A stretch of DNA of 64,000 nt, from NCBI RefSeq assembly GCF_036345175.1, contig NZ_CP107780.1, forward strand, positions 186,001-250,000, read 5' to 3'. Below the pieces are notes generated by a model. It saw only the letters and a list, made by a program, of their open reading frames with translations. It was not told the DNA's origin and ran no database searches. Shown piece by piece: positions 34,364-43,560 of the stretch (positions are counted from its first letter, which is position 1; each line of letters begins with the position of its first letter). The translations under genes and the position numbers were made by a program. Source of the DNA: Streptomyces sp. NBC_00576 (GTDB lineage: Bacteria > Actinomycetota > Actinomycetes > Streptomycetales > Streptomycetaceae).

Positions 34364-34641
34364 AGGTGGTGTCGTAGGGCTGCCAGGTGGGTTGTCGGCA
34401 GGTTGGGCAGGTGCCGGTCCAGGTGGCGATGAGGTGTTGGAGGAGGTCCAGGGCCTGGTAGAGGGTCAGGCCCTGGCAGGGGCTTTTGGGCAGGTCTGCT
34501 GTTCGGTGAGGAAGAGGTGGGCGGCGGTGACGAGGAGGACGTGGCGGTGCCAGCCGGTGAAGGTACGGCCCTCGAAGTGGTCCAGGCCCAGGCCCGTTTT
34601 CAGCTCGCGGTAGTCATGCTCGATCCGCCAGCGGGCTTTCG
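34364..34641 (-). repeat. Left arm of a 278-bp inverted repeat (IS701 transposase 3' end)
   Basis: The minus strand encodes KARWRIEHDYRELKTGLGLD, HFEGRTFTGWHRHVLLVTAA and HLFLTEQQTCPKAP, the C-terminus of an IS701 transposase, followed by its downstream non-coding end. The same 278 bases recur in opposite orientation at 36837-37114 with no difference I could find by eye. Confidence 0.85.
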
Positions 34642-34820
34642 GTGTGTTTGGTCCCGGGTCAGGTGCCGCGCCAGTTGGGGGTGGCTTCGCCGATATGCCC
34701 CATCCCCTCCCTCACAGATCAATGGCCTCCTCCTGCCCCACACGTCCAAGTCGAACTCACGAGTTTTGTCAGACGCGTTGACGAATCGCCTATCTGCTTC
34801 TAGCTTCAACTCGCCACATT

Positions 34821-34837
34821 TCATATGTCATATATGA
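34821..34837 (+). promoter_or_regulatory. AT-rich inverted repeat before the sugar-binding protein gene
   Basis: TCATAT-GTCAT-ATATGA lies 71-87 bases upstream of the lipoprotein start in the most AT-rich spot nearby. It resembles operators of GntR or LacI regulators of sugar ABC systems. No regulator gene is adjacent. Confidence 0.45.
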
Positions 34838-34907
34838 GACGCGGTATGCCGTATGCGACGGACATCCGCCCCGGGCAGGGGCTGTTCAGAGGAGAAGAGG
34901 ACCCATC

Positions 34908-36248
34908 ATGCGTTCCCGCACCCGCAAGGGCACCCGCCGATCCGCCCCGACAGCCATCACCCTGACCGCCCTCCTCGGTCTCACCGCCACCGCGTGCGGT
35001 GACAACGGCTCCGGCATCGCGGGTGGGGAGGGCGGCAAAGGGACGATCACCTTCTGGGACAACAACACGGCCGTCCGCCGCGACATCTGGCTGGAGATCA
35101 TCAGGGACTTCGAGAACGAGTACCCCGACATCAAGGTCCAGTACGTCGGCGTTCCCGCCGAGAACGCCCAGTCGAAGTACGACACCGCCATCCAGGGCGG
35201 CGGCCTGCCGGACGTCGGCTGCGTGGGCGCCGCCATGCTCGCCGGGATCGCCGCGCAGGACGCCCTGGAGCCGCTGCAGGACCGGCTGGCCGAGAGCCCG
35301 CTGGAGGGCGAGCTCAGCGAGAGCATGCTCAAGTCGACGGCCTCGGCGGGCGGCACCTCTCAGCTGTTCATGGTCCCGACGTCCGCGAACAACGGTGTCA
35401 TGTACTACCGCACCGACCTCTTCAAGGCCGCCGACCTGGACGCGCCGACCACCTGGAACAAGTTCTACGAGGCGGCGGACCGCCTCACCTCCCAGGACAA
35501 GAACCGGTTCGGCTACACCATTCGCGGCGGCGTGGGGTCCATCGCCCCGGCCCTGGACGCGATGTACGGGCAGAGCGGCATCGAGTCCTTCTGGAACGCC
35601 GACGAGACGAAGACCACGGTCAACGATCCCCGGAACGTCGCCGCTCTCGAGAAGTACATGGCCCTCTACAAGAAGGTGACGCCGGCCGCCGACCTCAACA
35701 ACAACTTCACGCAGATGGTCGCCCAGTGGGACAGCGGCCAGATCGGCATGCTCAGCCACAACCTGGGCTCCTACCAGGACCATGTGAAGGCCCTCGGCAC
35801 CGGAAAGTTCCGCGGCCTTCCGAACCCGAAGGCCGCGGGCGGCAAGCGCGTCCAGGTGTCCAACCCGATCGACGGACTGTCGATCTTCAAGACCAGCACC
35901 AAGAAGAAGGCCGCCTGGAAGTTCATCGAGTACGCCTCCTCCCACAAGGCGAGCTCCAAGTTCAACGAGTCCGCGGGCCTGATCCCGGCCAACAACGCGG
36001 CGGCCAAGGACGCCTGGATCGAGAAGTCCGAGCCGACACGCCTGGCCGCCGAGGCGCTCAACTCTCCCACCACCACGATCGTTCAACTGCCGTACTACCT
36101 GCCGGACTGGAACACGATCTCCAAGGCCGACAACGAACCCGCCTTCCAGAAGGTCATGCTCGGAAAGGCCAGCGCGAAGAACTTCCTGGACGACCTCGCC
36201 GACCAGCTCAACACCGCGCAGGCCGACTGGAAGCAGCGGAACGGCTGA
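34908..36248 (+). CDS. ABC sugar-transport substrate-binding lipoprotein (orphan)
   Basis: A 446-residue extracellular solute-binding protein, family 1. The N-terminus has basic residues (RTRKGTRRSAP), a hydrophobic core and lipobox LTATAC with Cys30. The mature part shows the cluster B-type features GTITFWDNNTAVRRDIW and YKKVTPAADLNNNFTQMVAQ, as well as GLSIFKTSTKKKAAWKFIEY. It would bind a sugar or oligosaccharide outside the membrane. The permease and ATPase genes normally found with it are absent: IS701 ends and unrelated fragments flank it, so it was carried in alone or lost its partners. Confidence 0.88.
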   Translation: MRSRTRKGTRRSAPTAITLTALLGLTATACGDNGSGIAGGEGGKGTITFWDNNTAVRRDIWLEIIRDFENEYPDIKVQYVGVPAENAQSKYDTAIQGGGLPDVGCVGAAMLAGIAAQDALEPLQDRLAESPLEGELSESMLKSTASAGGTSQLFMVPTSANNGVMYYRTDLFKAADLDAPTTWNKFYEAADRLTSQDKNRFGYTIRGGVGSIAPALDAMYGQSGIESFWNADETKTTVNDPRNVAALEKYMALYKKVTPAADLNNNFTQMVAQWDSGQIGMLSHNLGSYQDHVKALGTGKFRGLPNPKAAGGKRVQVSNPIDGLSIFKTSTKKKAAWKFIEYASSHKASSKFNESAGLIPANNAAAKDAWIEKSEPTRLAAEALNSPTTTIVQLPYYLPDWNTISKADNEPAFQKVMLGKASAKNFLDDLADQLNTAQADWKQRNG

Positions 36249-36255
36249 CGCGCGA

Positions 36256-36390
36256 TCAGGAGCCGAGCGTGATGCCGGCGGCGACGGGCAGGTGGTCGCT
36301 GCCGGTGGCGGGCAGTGTTCGGACGTGGGGGAGCGTCGCCGAGCGGGCCATGACGTGGTCGATCCGGGACAGGGGAAGGCAGCGGGCCAG
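36256..36390 (-). pseudogene. Endonuclease/exonuclease/phosphatase-family C-terminal fragment
   Basis: The minus strand encodes SRIDHVMARSATLPHVRTLP and ATGSDHLPVAAGITLGS, the closing motif (IDHV ... GSDHLPV) of EEP-fold hydrolases, ending at 36256. Only about 40 residues remain. Confidence 0.55.
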
Positions 36391-36404
36391 CTGAAGGAAC
36401 GCGT

Positions 36405-36782
36405 CAAGCAGGCGCCCCCGCCGCCGGTCGACACCGTCACCCACGTACTCTCGGCGATCGCACTGCGCCAGCGCCCGCCGGTTCCGGGTCGGCACTCCAC
36501 CGTCGGCACGCTGACCCAGACGTACAACCTGGTGCACCTGCTGTACACGCGCGTCGGCGAACACCGCTGCCCCAACGGCCGCCGCTCCACGCCGACCCTG
36601 GCGGAGGTCGGCACCGGCACGACGGATGAGAACGGCTGGCAGACCTGCCCCGTCGGCCAGGCGTACTTCCAGATGCCGGTGGCCGAGTCGTTCTCCTTCA
36701 GCTCTCCCCTCGGTGCCTGCCCCACCCGCAAGGGCTTGCGCACGGTCGATGAGATCGACGAACGCATCCTTGTCCCCGACGT
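36405..36782 (+). pseudogene. UvrA-family internal fragment
   Basis: The plus strand encodes RHSTVGTLTQTYNLVHLLYT, RVGEHRCPNGR, SFSFSSPLGACPTRKGLRTV and DEIDERILVPD. This is the region of UvrA and UvrA-like ABC proteins from the N-terminal ABC domain to the zinc module; the usual CPTC is CPTR and the first zinc cysteine pair is also damaged. Both ends are cut, the downstream one by the IS701 fragment. Confidence 0.6.
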
Positions 36783-37012
36783 ACTGGATCTCGAACCTGC
36801 CGACCGACATCCCCGCGAAGGATCTGGTCCGCCTGGCGAAAGCCCGCTGGCGGATCGAGCATGACTACCGCGAGCTGAAAACGGGCCTGGGCCTGGACCA
36901 CTTCGAGGGCCGTACCTTCACCGGCTGGCACCGCCACGTCCTCCTCGTCACCGCCGCCCACCTCTTCCTCACCGAACAGCAGACCTGCCCAAAAGCCCCT
37001 GCCAGGGCCTGA
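36783..37012 (+). pseudogene. IS701-family transposase C-terminal fragment
   Basis: The coding text TYWISNLPTDIPAKDLVRLA-KARWRIEHDYRELKTGLGLD continues to TGA 37012. It extends 54 bases further upstream than the copy at 34364-34641, showing that the two copies were cut at different points. Confidence 0.7.
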
Positions 37013-37114
37013 CCCTCTACCAGGCCCTGGACCTCCTCCAACACCTCATCGCCACCTGGACCGGCACCTGCCCAACCTGCCGACAACCCACCTGGCAGCC
37101 CTACGACACCACCT
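36837..37114 (+). repeat. Right arm of the 278-bp inverted repeat
   Basis: Same sequence as 34364-34641 in opposite orientation, from CGAAAGCCCG to GACACCACCT. The two arms bracket 2.2 kb with the sugar-binding protein gene and two gene fragments. Confidence 0.85.
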
Positions 37115-37160
37115 AAACTTGGCACTCGCTCACACTCCACGCCTCCCCTGACGCTTGAAC

Positions 37161-37530
37161 TCACTCGATCATCAGGGAAGTCGTCAGGGAGTACGGGCGC
37201 TCTGCGAGCGGTGCTGCGGGGGCGATGTAGTACGGCCGGTCGTAGCTGATCGGGATCACTCCCTTCGGGTCGATGAACCCCACCACTGTGATAGTGCGCT
37301 TGGTCGGCAGCGGCAGGCGGGCCAGGTCGTCCTCGGAGAGCGGCAGCATGCGGCCGTCCGGCAGGGCGACGCCCCGCCCGGCCTCGGAATAGCTGATCTC
37401 CCGGCCCTCGGCAGCACAGAAGCGGCGGTGCTGAACACGGCTGCCGTCAGCGGTGTGGATCTCATGGAGCCGCACGGTGTGCTCTTCGGTAGCCGCGTAG
37501 AGCTGGACCGGAATCGCGACCTTCTCTGAA
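37161..37530 (-). pseudogene. Ku-like protein N-terminal fragment
   Basis: The minus strand reads VAIPVQLYAATEEHTVRLHE, then IHTADGSRVQHRRFC, DGRMLPLSEDDLARLPLPTK and FIDPKGVIPISYDRPYYIAP, the beta-barrel start of bacterial Ku (DNA-end binding in non-homologous end joining). The first 10-15 residues and everything after residue about 120 are missing. Not expected to be functional. Confidence 0.7.
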
Positions 37531-37596
37531 CTGGGGTCAGGGGCGCTGCGCTGGGCTCGGGTATGTGGGGCCGGGGCCCTCTCCGGCCGTCACACG

Positions 37597-38064
37597 TCAG
37601 GTGTAGTAGGTGTCGAACGATCCGATCCACCATGCGGCCAACGGCAGGACGCACACCTGCACGCCGGCCGTGGTCCAGCACCGGCACAGAACAGCGATAC
37701 CGAAGGTCCACCGTGCTGTCGTGTGCAGTGCGCTCACCACTCCGGCCTGGTAGTTCTGCCCGGTGGGATCCATCATGCCGGGGTAGCCCATCCAGTCCTC
37801 GGTGAAGATGCCGTCCGACCCGAACACGATGGCTGCCGACACGAGCCACAGATCGGCCAAGACAGCGACCACGGCGAGTGCTACGTCGAGGCGCAGGTAC
37901 GCGGGCGTCGGCACCAGCAGTCGTACCGCCGGGTGTCCGTGGTGTCGCACCCCGTCCTGCGACCAGATGCGTACCAGCGTAACGAGGGCATACACCATCG
38001 CAGCGATGGCCGCCGCCCACCCACCCATAAAGATCAGTCCGAAGAACAACATCGCGAGACCCAC
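37597..38064 (-). CDS. Membrane protein of unknown function
   Basis: A 155-residue protein with about four hydrophobic segments (LAMLFFGLIFMGGWAAAIAA, VALAVVAVLADLWLVSAAIV, WTFGIAVLCRCWTTAG and QVCVLPLAAWWIGSF). A polar loop contains DWMGYPGMMDPTGQNYQAG. No family recognised. It overlaps the following minus-strand frame by 31 bases, suggesting they are expressed together. Confidence 0.6.
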   Translation of the reverse strand: MGLAMLFFGLIFMGGWAAAIAAMVYALVTLVRIWSQDGVRHHGHPAVRLLVPTPAYLRLDVALAVVAVLADLWLVSAAIVFGSDGIFTEDWMGYPGMMDPTGQNYQAGVVSALHTTARWTFGIAVLCRCWTTAGVQVCVLPLAAWWIGSFDTYYT

Positions 38065-38360
38065 GCCGGGCCAGATGCCGCACTATGCCGGAACGGTTCC
38101 CTCCGCATCAAGGATGGGGGAGCCGACAGGAGCGTGGTCCACTCCGTCCCGCCGCCTGCCGGCATCGGCCAGGCCACCGGACGCGGCCGGTCGATGTCCG
38201 GGGCGATGGCCCGCAGGATTCCCCGGCGGCCCGTCGCGGTGTCTTCGACGTCCCGGCCCATCCAGGGGTGGTCGCGGTGCATCAGGCCCTGCGTTGCGCT
38301 CCTGTCGTGGCCGACGCGGGGGGCGGCAGCGGTCTCCTGGGTGTGCGGTCTTGGGGTCAT
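38034..38360 (-). CDS. Small hypothetical protein
   Basis: A 108-residue frame from ATG 38360 (ATG 38378 also possible). The central text HPWMGRDVEDTATGRRGILR-AIAPDID resembles short Streptomyces proteins with a beta-strand pair (VGDVVRDTATGRxGxL pattern). The C-terminus past the middle looks less ordered and overlaps the membrane protein gene, so the true end may have been altered. Confidence 0.4.
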   Translation of the reverse strand: MTPRPHTQETAAAPRVGHDRSATQGLMHRDHPWMGRDVEDTATGRRGILRAIAPDIDRPRPVAWPMPAGGGTEWTTLLSAPPSLMRREPFRHSAASGPAWVSRCCSSD

Positions 38361-38553
38361 CGTGGAGCGCCTCTTCATCGTCTGGGTGCCCGGTCCGCCC
38401 CTGTCGGGGGCGGAGAGACGGACCGGGCCGTCGACGGCCTTCCGGGAGCAGTCACCGAACGGCCGGTAATCACTCAACTCCCGTGCGCGATACCGGGTAA
38501 GGGAGGACAGTGGAGGCACGGTTGAACTGGTTGAACGCACCCGGGGGTCTTCG

Positions 38554-39680
38554 ATGGCACGTCGACCGCGTACGCCGAACACACACCTTGCGGCCCTGAT
38601 GCAGTCAGGAGGAATCGGAAACGCACGGCTCGCACGCCGGGTGAACGCCGCCGGCCGCGAACTCGGGCTCCGCCTGCACTACGACAAGACCAGCGTGTCC
38701 CACTGGCTCGCCGGATCCGTCCCCAAGCCGAGGCTCAGCCCGCCCTCACCGAGGCACTCTCACGGCTGCTCGGGCGGCCCGTAACGTGCGCGGAGTCCGG
38801 CTGGGAGACCGGCCAGAAGCCGACTGGAGAACACGACTTCGTGGCAGGAGTGATCGACCTGAGCCGGGCAGACATGGATCCCACACGCCGCGGAGTGCTC
38901 AAGACCGGCATGTACGCCGCAGCCCTGGCCGTGCCGCGGTTCGAGGACGTGGCCGGGCGGGTGGAGGCGGTGACGGCCGGGCGGACCGTGCACATCGGCC
39001 GGTCCGACGTCGAGACCGTCCGCACCATGACCGACAAGGTCGCCGACATCCTGGACCAGGTCGGGGCCGGCCACGCCCGCCCGATGGCCGCCGCCTTCCT
39101 GGTCAACACCGCCGGGCCCCTACCTGCGCGCCAGCGGAACCGACGGCGTCACCCCCGACATGCGCGCCGCCGTCGCGGACTTCGTGCACCTCACCGGCTG
39201 GATGGCCATGTACGAAGGCCAAGAGGGCCTGGGCCAGAAGTACTACCTGCGCGCCCTCGAACTCGCCGGCGCCGCCGAAGACCACGTCACCTACTGCCGC
39301 ACCCTGCGCGGCATGAGCCTGCAGGCCACACATCTGGGCCACGGCAAGAAGGGCCTGGAACTCGCCGACGCCGCCGCCGAGGCCACGCCCTCCGCAGGCC
39401 CGCGACTGGTGGCATTCCCGCGCGGCCAGCAGGCCGCCGCCGCGATGACCAACTCCCGCACGACCGCCCTGGCCCGGCTCCGTGAGGCGGAGAACGCGCT
39501 GTCCCGCGCCGACGACCGGCGCGACGCCGTAGGCGGATACGACCAGGCCGCCTACTTCTTCCACGAGGCACACGTGCGCTGGCACCTGGGAGACAAGGAC
39601 GGATCCATCGCCTCCCTGCGCCGCTCGAACACCGCACGCTCCCCGCTGGAGCGGCAAGGCTGCACTCCAGGTTCAACTGC
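38554..39680 (+). pseudogene. XRE/TPR transcriptional regulator with two frameshifts
   Basis: ATG 38554 starts ARRPRTPNTHLAALMQSGGI, then GLRLHYDKTSVSHWLAGSVP (helix-turn-helix). A shift at about 38735 is needed to reach LTEALSRLLGRPVTCAESGW and DPTRRGVLKTGMYAAALAVP. A second shift at about 39115 leads into YLRASGTDGVTPDMRAAVAD and TPR helices (GQKYYLRALELAGAAEDHVT). The protein would be a Streptomyces regulator of about 430 residues, but the 3' end is lost at the MerR gene. Confidence 0.7.
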
Positions 39681-39689
39681 TCGGCCGTA

Positions 39690-40028
39690 TCAAGCGGCGG
39701 CCTTTGAGTTCGCCGATTTGGCGGCGCGGCGGTGTTCGGCGTTGATGCGCTGGGCTTCTTCGAGCTGGTCTTCGAGGACGATGATGCGGCAGGCGGCGTC
39801 GATGGGGGTGCCCCTGTCGACGAGTTCCCGGGCGCGGGCGGCGATGCGCAGCTGGTAGCGGGAGTAGCGGCGGTGGCCGCCCTCGGATCGGAGCGGGGTG
39901 ATGAGGCGGGCTTCTCCGATGGCGCGCAGGAAGCCCTGGGTGGTGCCGAGCATGGCGGCGGCTCGGCCCATGGTGTACGCGGGGTAGTCGTCGTCATCGA
40001 GACGGCCGTAGGAGTCGTCTGCTGTCAT
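39690..40028 (-). CDS. MerR-family regulator (Streptomyces short type)
   Basis: A 112-residue protein starting at ATG 40028 (GTG 40034 also possible), with AGAGGTG upstream. The DNA-binding domain reads YPAYTMGRAAAMLGTTQGFL, RAIGEARLITPLRSEGGHRR and YSRYQLRIAARARELVD. It is followed by a coiled coil (IIVLEDQLEEAQRINAEHRR) and no sensor domain. Very similar short MerR proteins are common in Streptomyces and are often encoded next to cold-shock genes, but none is visible here. It overwrites the 3' end of the regulator pseudogene. Confidence 0.85.
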   Translation of the reverse strand: MTADDSYGRLDDDDYPAYTMGRAAAMLGTTQGFLRAIGEARLITPLRSEGGHRRYSRYQLRIAARARELVDRGTPIDAACRIIVLEDQLEEAQRINAEHRRAAKSANSKAAA

Positions 40029-40034
40029 CTGCAC

Positions 40035-41813
40035 CTCTGTGTGGAATACGTGGAGGGGCCCTGGTGCCGTACCGGCACCAGGGCCCCGAAGGAACTGCTA
40101 CACCATCTGCCGGCCCTGATGCTGCACCGGCCTTCTGTGTCCGCGGACCCGACCGTGAAGCTGTCGAGTGCGCGGGGATCGCTGCTGCTTGACCGAAGAC
40201 CACCTCACTGTCGATGTCCCGCGGTACCCGGGCCCAGCACTTCCTCCCGGGCGATCCTGATGGCGCTCATTCCTCCGTTCTTCCCTCTGGGACAATCACT
40301 TGCCTACCGGTGGCCTGCGCCAGCGCCACTCTTCGGCAGCCAGCCCCGTCGCCCGTCCTGCGTCTGCTCTGGCTCAGAACCCCGCTGCCGAACCTCCCGG
40401 TGCGCGCGTCCGCAGCCGACGCCTTCACCGAGGTACTGCTCACCGACTTCGCTGCTGGGTACTGCGAACTACACCTACAGGCGGCCCCTGATCACTGCGG
40501 GCCACCCGGTCCGGCCGTCAGTCCCGTCGCCGTCCTGCAACCAACCTGGCTTCGGAACTCCACCACCGCACCGTCCTGCGCACTGCAACTGCGGTACTGC
40601 TGCCCGGCAGTTCGTGTCTGCCAGGCCCTGCTGTCTCTCCGGGCTACGAGAGAAACCATAACCAGGACACCACCCAATGTCTACTCCAGCCAACACAGAT
40701 TTCCGCGTGTTCGGCAGCGAGAATCAGGCCTTCGGCAGGCGCGGAACAGACCAAACCGGATCCCACCGCCAGGACGCCCACGCGCCAGCGTTCGCGAACG
40801 GGCCGAAGCGTTCCTCGACGGTGATGATGCCGAGCCGTCGCACGTGGGCGCACTCGTCTTCGTCCAAGGAGGGCACTGAAGTCGGGTCGACGACCAGGTC
40901 CACGGTCAGATCGAAGGTGTCGACCCGTCCGCCCTACCGCGGGCGGGGTGGTCTAAGTTCACGTACCAGTTCCCCAGCCGGCTCCCACCTCGGAGAGCTT
41001 GGCCCTGGGCAGTCATGGCCCGCCAACAAGGTTCAGGGCCTCCACCGCCCGCCCAGCAGTTCAGCGTCGCTGCGGCGTGATGACTCGCCCTCTGGCGCGG
41101 CGACCTCGGCTCCGCTCACACGGCCGGGGGTGTGCGACAGCATCAACGCTGTCTGCCAGCGGAGGGAGGCGATCGCCTCGGCCAGCTGGTCACGCAGGCC
41201 CACACCCGCATCGAACCCGGCTCCCCGCAGACCATCCGGCCCACCCTGATCACCCATCACTGAATCCGTCAAGCGAGCCGGTCCGCAACAGCAAGCACCA
41301 CAGCAGCCGCCACAAGCACCGCTGCATAGATGACCATCACGGCCCGGCCCCACCCGCCCTCCCGCCGGACGCCGGCGCCCGTCTCACCCCGCCCGGGCCG
41401 AGAGCCAGAAAGCCTTGGGGGTACCGCACACGGCACAGCGTCATCCACGCGAGGATTCACGACCGGACCAACGCGTGATCAAGACTTCCGACACAGCGCA
41501 ACCGCCGTCACCACCCGTTCAGCCCACCGCCCCTCACAACGGCCCCCACCCCCGGGCCGCAAGGCCAGGACCCGGTCCACAACCTGCCCTCCCCGCCTGT
41601 TGCCATGGCCAAGAGGGCAGCAAGCGAGCGGGAAAGGTGCCAGCCGATAGCAGCTGTACGGACGCGAACGGGCCAGCCTCCCGGCGATCTTGGCCGGGGT
41701 CCGGAAGGATGGTCTCCGGTTGCCTGGCCGCGGGGAACGGCCCGGCGGGCAGCCGATTCCCCCTGCGCGGCCCTGTGGCCGGCCGCCTGACCCCCACACC
41801 CCAGGGAGCACCC
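40035..41813. other. 1.8-kb gene-poor stretch
   Basis: Aside from a probable DUF402 relic at 40810-40945, I see no supported gene. Open frames on both strands have low-complexity Ser/Pro/Arg composition. A short hydrophobic peptide (VIYAAVLVAAAVVLAVADRL) is encoded on the minus strand at about 41269-41334 but has no clear context. Confidence 0.4.
40810..40945 (-). pseudogene. DUF402-like C-terminal relic
   Basis: The minus strand encodes VDTFDLTVDLVVDPTSVPSL and DEDECAHVRRLGIITVEERF. This resembles the DLVVxPD ... DEDEF segment of DUF402/FomD-like proteins, hydrolases of nucleoside diphosphates. No N-terminal part is found. Confidence 0.4.
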
Positions 41814-42869
41814 ATGGCAGTGATGACGGACTCGCTCGTACCGGCGCTGGAGGATGCCCGTGAGGCGCATGAGGCGGTCGTCGACCGGTTCAGGGCGGAT
41901 GTGACCATCACTCCGCCTGGCCCCTACCGGCAGATGCTCGAGCGCCACGTGTACTGCGTCCAGGACAGCCTCCAGCCCATCGAGCACCAGGTGCGTGAAC
42001 TGCGGTCCAGCGGCGGGCTTGTCGCAGACACCGTGGATATGGCGCGGTCCATCTCCCGCAGCGCCATGCGCACCGCCATGGTGCCGCTGACCATCGGATC
42101 CACGCTCGTGACGGACATGCTGCGCGGGCGGCAGCCGAACGACGAACGGCGGCTGCTGAGAAACGCCGAAGACGAGTACGCGGTCACTGCCCGGGCGCTG
42201 GCAACCTGCCGGGCCGGACAGACCATCGCCGAAGAGGCCCGTGACCAGGCCACCGCCGACCTGCTCGCCGCGCTGCGCCGCCAGGACGAGGAACTGCTCG
42301 AACAACTGGAGGACAGTATCGCCGACCGCGCGCGGGCCGTGGCCGCCGCGGCCAACGGCTTCGTCCAGGAGAACGGCGTCGGCCTGGCCGACGCGCTCGC
42401 CGGCGCACTGCGGACCGCCACCGACCGGGTACAGGACGCCGCCCGGATCGGCGGCCGGAGGGCCAGGGGCGCGGCCGCGGGCGCCGTACGGGAGATGCCC
42501 GACGCGACCCGCATGGCCCAAGAGGTCCAGGGAGCGGTGACCCGGGAGCAGGAGCTGCCGATCCCCCGCTTCAGCCGGCTCGGCGTCGAGGAGATCCTGC
42601 AGCAGCTGCGCCCGCTGTCCCAGTGGGACCTGACGGTCATCGAGGGATACGAACGCACCCACTCCAACCGGCCCCCGGTCCTGGACAGCATCGAGCAGCT
42701 GCGCGGCAGCGAACCCTGGGACGGCTACGACACCATGCACCCCGACAAGATCACCACCCAGCTGCAGAACGTCCCCGCCGGCGTCGCCCGCCAGGTCCTG
42801 AAGTACGAGCGGCTCCACCGCCGCCGCCAGGAGGTCGTCTCCGCCGCCGAAGCCCGCACCGCCTCGTGA
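41814..42869 (+). CDS. Helical protein with a C-terminal repeat domain, unknown function
   Basis: A 351-residue protein; ATG 41814 follows AGGGAG. Residues 1-230 are helical with amphipathic and coiled-coil stretches (TVDMARSISRSAMRTAMVPL and RRQDEELLEQLEDSIADRAR). There is a likely membrane-surface segment and an Ala/Arg-rich hinge. The C-terminal 90 residues contain two copies of a motif (EEILQQLRPLSQWDLTVIEG-YERTHSNRPPVLDSIEQLRG then PDKITTQLQNVPAGVARQVL-KYERLHRRRQEV). This kind of tandem domain occurs in other Streptomyces proteins of unknown role. Possible membrane-associated or particle-coating protein (inference). Confidence 0.65.
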   Translation: MAVMTDSLVPALEDAREAHEAVVDRFRADVTITPPGPYRQMLERHVYCVQDSLQPIEHQVRELRSSGGLVADTVDMARSISRSAMRTAMVPLTIGSTLVTDMLRGRQPNDERRLLRNAEDEYAVTARALATCRAGQTIAEEARDQATADLLAALRRQDEELLEQLEDSIADRARAVAAAANGFVQENGVGLADALAGALRTATDRVQDAARIGGRRARGAAAGAVREMPDATRMAQEVQGAVTREQELPIPRFSRLGVEEILQQLRPLSQWDLTVIEGYERTHSNRPPVLDSIEQLRGSEPWDGYDTMHPDKITTQLQNVPAGVARQVLKYERLHRRRQEVVSAAEARTAS

Positions 42870-42954
42870 GCCGACCAGGCGGACGTCTGCCGCTGGAGAG
42901 GTGATGGCTGCCCACCACAGCGCCCTCCTGGCGCCCGGATACGGAAACTCATGA

Positions 42955-42991
42955 GCAGCCCTGGAGCTGACCTGACCGGCTCCAGGGCTGC
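42955..42991 (+). terminator. Strong hairpin terminator
   Basis: GCAGCCCTGGAGC and GCTCCAGGGCTGC are perfect 13-bp arms with an 11-base loop, 86 bases after the stop of the helical protein gene. It can work in both directions for the convergent frame on the minus strand. Confidence 0.75.
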
Positions 42992-43049
42992 GGGCGATCC
43001 AGCCCTCTGCTGACGAAGTGCCAGTCTCCTGGCTGCCCCCGGCGGAGGA

Positions 43050-43330
43050 GGTGTCGCTTTCCTGTCCGGCTGTGATCTCGATGTGGCGCGGCTTGGCGCC
43101 TTCGGCGTTGATCTCGCTGGGCAGGACGGCGCGGTACTCGAAGCTTGCCGGTGCGCCGCGTGCCGCGGCGCAGGATGCCGGCACGCTCGCGCTCCTTGAA
43201 CTCGCCGCTGATGACCAGCTCCCGCTTGCCGGGCCTCTTCTTCGGCTCCTGCCCGCCTGCCGCCTGGGCGGCCTTCTGTGCCGGGGTCTGTCCCACGGGC
43301 GGATCGTCGAGCCAATGCGCCGACGGCCGC
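43050..43330 (-). pseudogene. Frameshifted hypothetical gene
   Basis: One minus frame gives VGQTPAQKAAQAAGGQEPKK and GKRELVISGEFKERERAGIL-RRGTRR. After a one-base shift another gives SFEYRAVLPSEINAEGAKPR and HIEITAGQESDT. The two halves read like one protein, but no start, family or clear end can be assigned. Confidence 0.3.
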
Positions 43331-43389
43331 GCGCCACACGCGCCGGGGACCCGAGTCCGCGGGGCACTGGCGCGCACCGGGTACGCACG

Positions 43390-43560
43390 GCGCGATGAGT
43401 CGTGCACGATGCGACGCACTCCCCCACCGGATGGTGCGCATCCGGTGCGGTTCACTCCCGGTCCGGTGCGCACGGTGCAGGGCATTCCCCGCACGGTGGT
43501 GCGCATCGCCGTGCGGGAATGCGCACCGCATCCGCACCGGTTCACGCAGTGTGAAGGACT
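43390..43560. repeat. GTGCGCA-rich repeat and hairpin region
   Basis: The words GTGCG, TGCGCA and CGCAC recur many times. Two inverted repeats stand out: CCGGAT-N7-ATCCGG (about 43430-43448), and GCATTCCCCGCACGG (43482-43496) paired with CCGTGCGGGAATGC (43509-43522) around a 12-base loop. The cluster lies in a gene-free stretch (43331-43768). Confidence 0.5.

Noticed and set aside
40214..40879. A 221-residue plus-strand frame in the gene-poor stretch
   Set aside because: It has no motif, and its Pro/Arg/Ser/Leu composition is typical of chance frames. The opposite strand carries the more sensible DUF402-like text.
41508..43427. A very long open frame on the minus strand opposite the helical protein gene
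   Set aside because: It is antisense to a gene with a good ribosome site and sensible protein text. Its own composition is Arg/Gly/Ala-rich without motifs, as expected for a frame kept open by high GC.
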